From assembly GCA_000438155.1 (NCBI GenBank), contig FR902978.1, forward strand, positions 1 to 7,735: DNA of 7,735 nt, given 5' to 3'. Numbering within the stretch: position 1 is the stretch's first letter; every line of letters begins with the position of its first letter. The position numbers and the translations under genes were made by a program. The notes beneath the pieces were generated by a model, which ran no database searches, was not told the DNA's origin, and worked only from the letters and a program-made list of their open reading frames with translations. Shown here piece after piece: positions 6,078 to 7,735 of the stretch. This DNA comes from Firmicutes bacterium CAG:95 (GTDB lineage: Bacteria > Bacillota > Clostridia > Lachnospirales > Lachnospiraceae).

Positions 6078-6119
6078 ATTATAAACAAACACTTCGCCGT
6101 TTTCTGTGATATGATCACA
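6078..6119 (-). promoter_or_regulatory. Predicted activator-dependent promoter and operator of the SDR gene
   Basis: The dyad TGTGAT-ATG-ATCACA (6105-6119, plus-strand reading; perfect six-base arms) lies 21 bases upstream of a perfect TATAAT (minus strand, 6083-6078). With transcription starting near 6071 the dyad centre is at about -41. The -35 region reads CAGAAA, a poor match. The leader is about 42 nt. Half-sites, arm spacing and distance to the -10 are the same as for the trxA-cdr promoter, so both are probably controlled by one regulator; the adjacent Crp/Fnr protein is the best candidate. Confidence 0.7.
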
Positions 6120-6186
6120 CAACTGAATATTCCTTCCCGGACAGGAAATGAGTCCATGACGGTTCTGTACCCACAGTTATAATGCA

Positions 6187-6234
6187 AAATCCCCTGCAGC
6201 AAATAAAACAGAGTGTAATGCTGCAGGGGGATTT
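6187..6234 (-). terminator. Rho-independent terminator of the flavin reductase-rubredoxin gene
   Basis: Arms AAATCCCCTGCAGCA (6187-6201) and TGCTGCAGGGGGATTT (6219-6234) pair with one bulged G around a 17-base loop. In the minus-strand RNA a long GC-rich stem is followed by a short U-run, starting about 24 bases after the hrb stop codon. It separates hrb transcription from the SDR promoter downstream. Confidence 0.8.
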
Positions 6235-6258
6235 CAAAAGCTTTTGTTTTCCTTGACT

Positions 6259-6885
6259 TTACTTCTTCACAATCTTTTCAAAATCGGATGCCGGATGCTT
6301 GCATATAGGACAGATGAAATCCTCCGGTAATTCTTCACCAACATATTCGTAGCCGCAGATGGTACAGCGCCAGATGGTCTGTCCGTCCTCTGCTGTTCCT
6401 ACAGCCTGTGGCTTCGGTTTTATGTTGTTCAGATAATAATCATAGGTTACCGATGGAGCCTCACTTAAGACCTCCATATCCGTAATCTCACCTATAAACA
6501 TGGTATGCGAACCAAGATCCTCGGTTTTCTTTACCTTTACCGACAGGTAGGCATTCGTTCCCTCTGTAATATAATAAATCCCATTTGCCCCACGGGAGCA
6601 TTGCGTAAAATTCTCAAACTTATTCACATCCCGCCCGGACTGGAACCCAAAATGCTTAAACATCCCGAAATCTGCATTCTGGCTGAGTACTGATACAGTA
6701 AACTCTCCCGTTCTCTTAACCATGTCATGTGTGTAATTCTGTTTATTCACACAAATACTCAACTGATTCGGCTCAGAGGCCGCCTGAATGGCTGTATTGA
6801 TAATACACCCATTATCCTTGTCTGCTTCCTTCGCTGTCAGAACAAACAGCCCGTAACTGAGTTTATACATTGCTTTCTTATCCAT
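6259..6885 (-). CDS. hrb: Flavin reductase-rubredoxin fusion protein (high-molecular-weight rubredoxin, Hrb type)
   Basis: A 208-residue cytoplasmic electron carrier. Residues about 1-155 are an FMN-binding flavin reductase-like domain ('MYKLSYGLFVLTAKEADKDN', 'GCIINTAIQAASEPNQLSIC', 'HTMFIGEITDMEVL'). Residues about 170-205 are a rubredoxin with the four iron ligands C174-T-I-C177 and C192-P-I-C195. In Moorella, Hrb passes electrons from NADH to a flavodiiron protein that reduces O2 or NO; no flavodiiron protein is seen in this window. AAGGAG lies seven bases before the ATG. The gene is followed by a strong terminator. I find no copy of the GTGAT-N3-ATCAC dyad upstream, so it is probably regulated separately from the SDR and trxA-cdr. 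Its promoter is not clear; a CATAAT at 6926-6921 lacks a good -35. Confidence 0.92.
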   Translation of the reverse strand: MDKKAMYKLSYGLFVLTAKEADKDNGCIINTAIQAASEPNQLSICVNKQNYTHDMVKRTGEFTVSVLSQNADFGMFKHFGFQSGRDVNKFENFTQCSRGANGIYYITEGTNAYLSVKVKKTEDLGSHTMFIGEITDMEVLSEAPSVTYDYYLNNIKPKPQAVGTAEDGQTIWRCTICGYEYVGEELPEDFICPICKHPASDFEKIVKK

Positions 6886-6914
6886 CGTTTTTCTCCTTAT
6901 CCAATAAAATTTGT

Positions 6915-6989
6915 TTACATATTATGTACCGGCCAGTGCACACCTATTCCATCGGGGGGATTCCAGATGCCAACCTTGAGAAACGCCAT
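6915..6989 (-). CDS. Possible 24-codon small ORF upstream of hrb
   Basis: An ATG at 6989 opens a 24-codon frame starting MAFLKVGIWNPPDG and ending HWPVHNM before TAA. GGGAG lies nine bases upstream of the ATG, immediately after the stop codon of the STAS remnant. The stop is 29 bases before the hrb start. It may be a real leader or small peptide. Equally, the start region may be left over from the gene that once followed the STAS gene, joined by deletion to unrelated sequence. No homology is recognised. Confidence 0.3.
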   Translation of the reverse strand: MAFLKVGIWNPPDGIGVHWPVHNM

Positions 6990-7003
6990 ATATTCTGTCT
7001 CCC

Positions 7004-7072
7004 TTAATTTTCAATCGTTAAAATACTGTCAAATCCGGTTGCTTCAAATACTTCCATAATAATTTCATTGAT
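7004..7072 (-). pseudogene. C-terminal fragment of a STAS-domain anti-sigma factor antagonist
   Basis: Twenty-two in-frame codons ending in TAA include 'MEVFEATGFDSILTIE', which closely matches the last helix and strand of SpoIIAA/RsbV-type STAS proteins. An in-frame stop at 7073-7075 cuts off everything upstream, so roughly the first three quarters of the usual ~100-residue domain are missing. The break lies 26-30 bases from one end of a 249-bp inverted-repeat-bounded element, which suggests that insertion or an associated deletion destroyed the gene. Confidence 0.55.
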
Positions 7073-7101
7073 TTACCCCCTTGTATTTCATACATATACG
7101 G

Positions 7102-7350
7102 TAACTATTCAGAAGCCCATTCGTAAAACCGTTGCTAACGCAACTAATTTATTCTCCGCGAGCAGCTCTGAATGGCTGCATAACACGATTATATTTTACC
7201 AGTTCTATGAGAAAATGACAAGAAATGAATGTATAAGCTGCCCTTAGTGAGCAAGCTCCCACGGTCATCTTGCACAATCATTTCTGCATGGCTGAACTGT
7301 TACAAAAAAATAACTATCCAAAACCATAATACCATAGTTCTGAATAGTTA
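7102..7350. mobile_element. MITE-like element with 13-bp perfect terminal inverted repeats
   Basis: TAACTATTCAGAA (7102-7114) is repeated as its exact reverse complement TTCTGAATAGTTA (7338-7350). The 249 bp between the outer ends hold no plausible gene but contain further internal pairings: AGAAATGA (7221-7228) with TCATTTCT (7278-7285), GCAAG (7251-7255) with CTTGC (7269-7273), and GCAGC with GCTGC near 7161-7180. Size, terminal repeats and lack of coding capacity fit a miniature inverted-repeat transposable element or a decayed insertion sequence. I see no clear target-site duplication. It occupies the interval between a dnaJ-like gene and a STAS fragment. Confidence 0.5.
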
Positions 7351-7352
7351 TT
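7304..7352 (-). terminator. Possible terminator of the dnaJ-like gene
   Basis: In the minus-strand RNA, AATAACTAT (7352-7344) pairs with ATAGTTATT (7317-7309), with an inner AACTAT/ATGGTT stem, and a run of seven T residues continues to 7304. It begins about 20 bases after the stop codon. The stem is A/T-rich, so termination may be weak. It overlaps the right end of the inverted-repeat element. Confidence 0.45.
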
Positions 7353-7372
7353 CCGAAACGCAAACCTGTACC

Positions 7373-7735
7373 TTATGAAGCCGCCTTTGCATACTCTGAT
7401 AATTTCTGTTTTGCATCAGGACTTAAATGCTTCGGTACCCGGATCTGGATCACCGCATATTCATCGCCCTTCTGTGAAGGATTCTTCATTGAGACAATTC
7501 CCTTTCCCTTAAGCCGGATCTTCGTACCGGATTGTGTTCCTTCCTTGATCTTACAGCTTACCTTTCCGGTAAGGGTCGGGACAATCGCCTCACCGCCAAG
7601 CGCTGCGGTTTCAAACGGGATTTCCACGGTCGTATAAAGATCCATGCCCTTTCGTTCAAAACCGGGCTTATCGTGAACGGTTACTTCAAGAAGCAGGCTG
7701 CCTGCCTCGCCGCCGTTTATTCCCGGCATTCCTTT
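7373..7735 (-). CDS. DnaJ-like chaperone, C-terminal part
   Basis: The last 120 codons of a protein that begins beyond the right edge. The segment is the second C-terminal substrate-binding domain of DnaJ/CbpA proteins: 'DLYTTVEIPFETAALGGEAI', 'VPTLTGKVSCKIKEGTQSGT', then 'IRLKGKGI' and 'KGDEYAVIQIRVPKHLSPDA'. Such co-chaperones deliver unfolded proteins to DnaK and stimulate its ATPase through an N-terminal J domain, which is out of view. Whether the protein has the zinc-finger region of true DnaJ or is the shorter CbpA type cannot be decided here. The in-frame ATG at 7729 is not the true start because the open frame and homology continue upstream of it. Confidence 0.88.
   Translation of the reverse strand, partial: KGMPGINGGEAGSLLLEVTVHDKPGFERKGMDLYTTVEIPFETAALGGEAIVPTLTGKVSCKIKEGTQSGTKIRLKGKGIVSMKNPSQKGDEYAVIQIRVPKHLSPDAKQKLSEYAKAAS

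Noticed and set aside
5598..6182. 194-codon plus-strand open frame opposite the SDR gene
   Set aside because: It is antisense to a well-supported SDR with all catalytic residues and runs through its promoter region; no recognisable protein.
6886..7000. A third copy of the GTGAT-N3-ATCAC dyad in front of hrb
   Set aside because: I scanned the upstream region and found no match; the only symmetric string (GTGTGCAC-like near 6936-6943) has a different sequence and spacing.

Overview
The window looks like a chromosomal segment from an anaerobic low-to-mid GC Clostridia species, most likely Lachnospiraceae. This rests on strong AGGAGG-type ribosome binding sites, SigA-like promoters, a flavin reductase-rubredoxin fusion protein, a Clostridia-type Crp/Fnr regulator, and the style of the MATE and DnaJ proteins. 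I cannot name a species.

Layout. Nearly everything is on the minus strand; only the Crp/Fnr regulator is on the plus strand. Positions 1-1609 hold the first codons of a probable M42 aminopeptidase (cut by the window edge), a complete MATE-family exporter four bases upstream of it, and a long MATE leader. That leader contains a perfect 19-bp inverted repeat and starts at a textbook SigA promoter. Positions 1671-2231 hold the remains of a beta-lactamase-fold serine hydrolase lacking its catalytic front and a large internal piece. Positions 2238-2380 carry no gene but are rich in inverted repeats, including what looks like a three-way-junction fold. Positions 2416-3129 are the Crp/Fnr regulator with its own strong promoter. 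From 3152 to 6885, reading leftwards on the minus strand, lies a thiol/flavin redox block: hrb-like flavin reductase-rubredoxin, a strong terminator, an SDR dehydrogenase, thioredoxin, and a CoA-disulfide/persulfide reductase fused to rhodanese. From 6915 to 7372 is a scar region: a 24-codon small ORF, the last 22 codons of a STAS-domain protein, and a 249-bp element with 13-bp terminal inverted repeats. The right edge is the C-terminal part of a DnaJ-like chaperone.

How it may work together. The main observation is that the SDR gene and the trxA-cdr pair each have a -10 box without a recognisable -35. Each -10 is preceded, at exactly the same distance (21 bp), by a 15-bp dyad of the form kGTGAT-N3-ATCACm centred near -41. 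This is the classic position of a class II Crp/Fnr activator. The Crp/Fnr regulator encoded convergently next door has a recognition helix with the R-E-x3-R pattern that reads GTGA half-sites in E. coli CRP, but it lacks the cAMP pocket motif and carries three cysteines in its sensor domain. I infer a local regulon in which this regulator switches on thioredoxin, the disulfide/persulfide reductase and the SDR. The signal is unknown; a thiol or sulfur redox signal is a guess. The MATE and crp promoters have normal -35 boxes and no such dyad.
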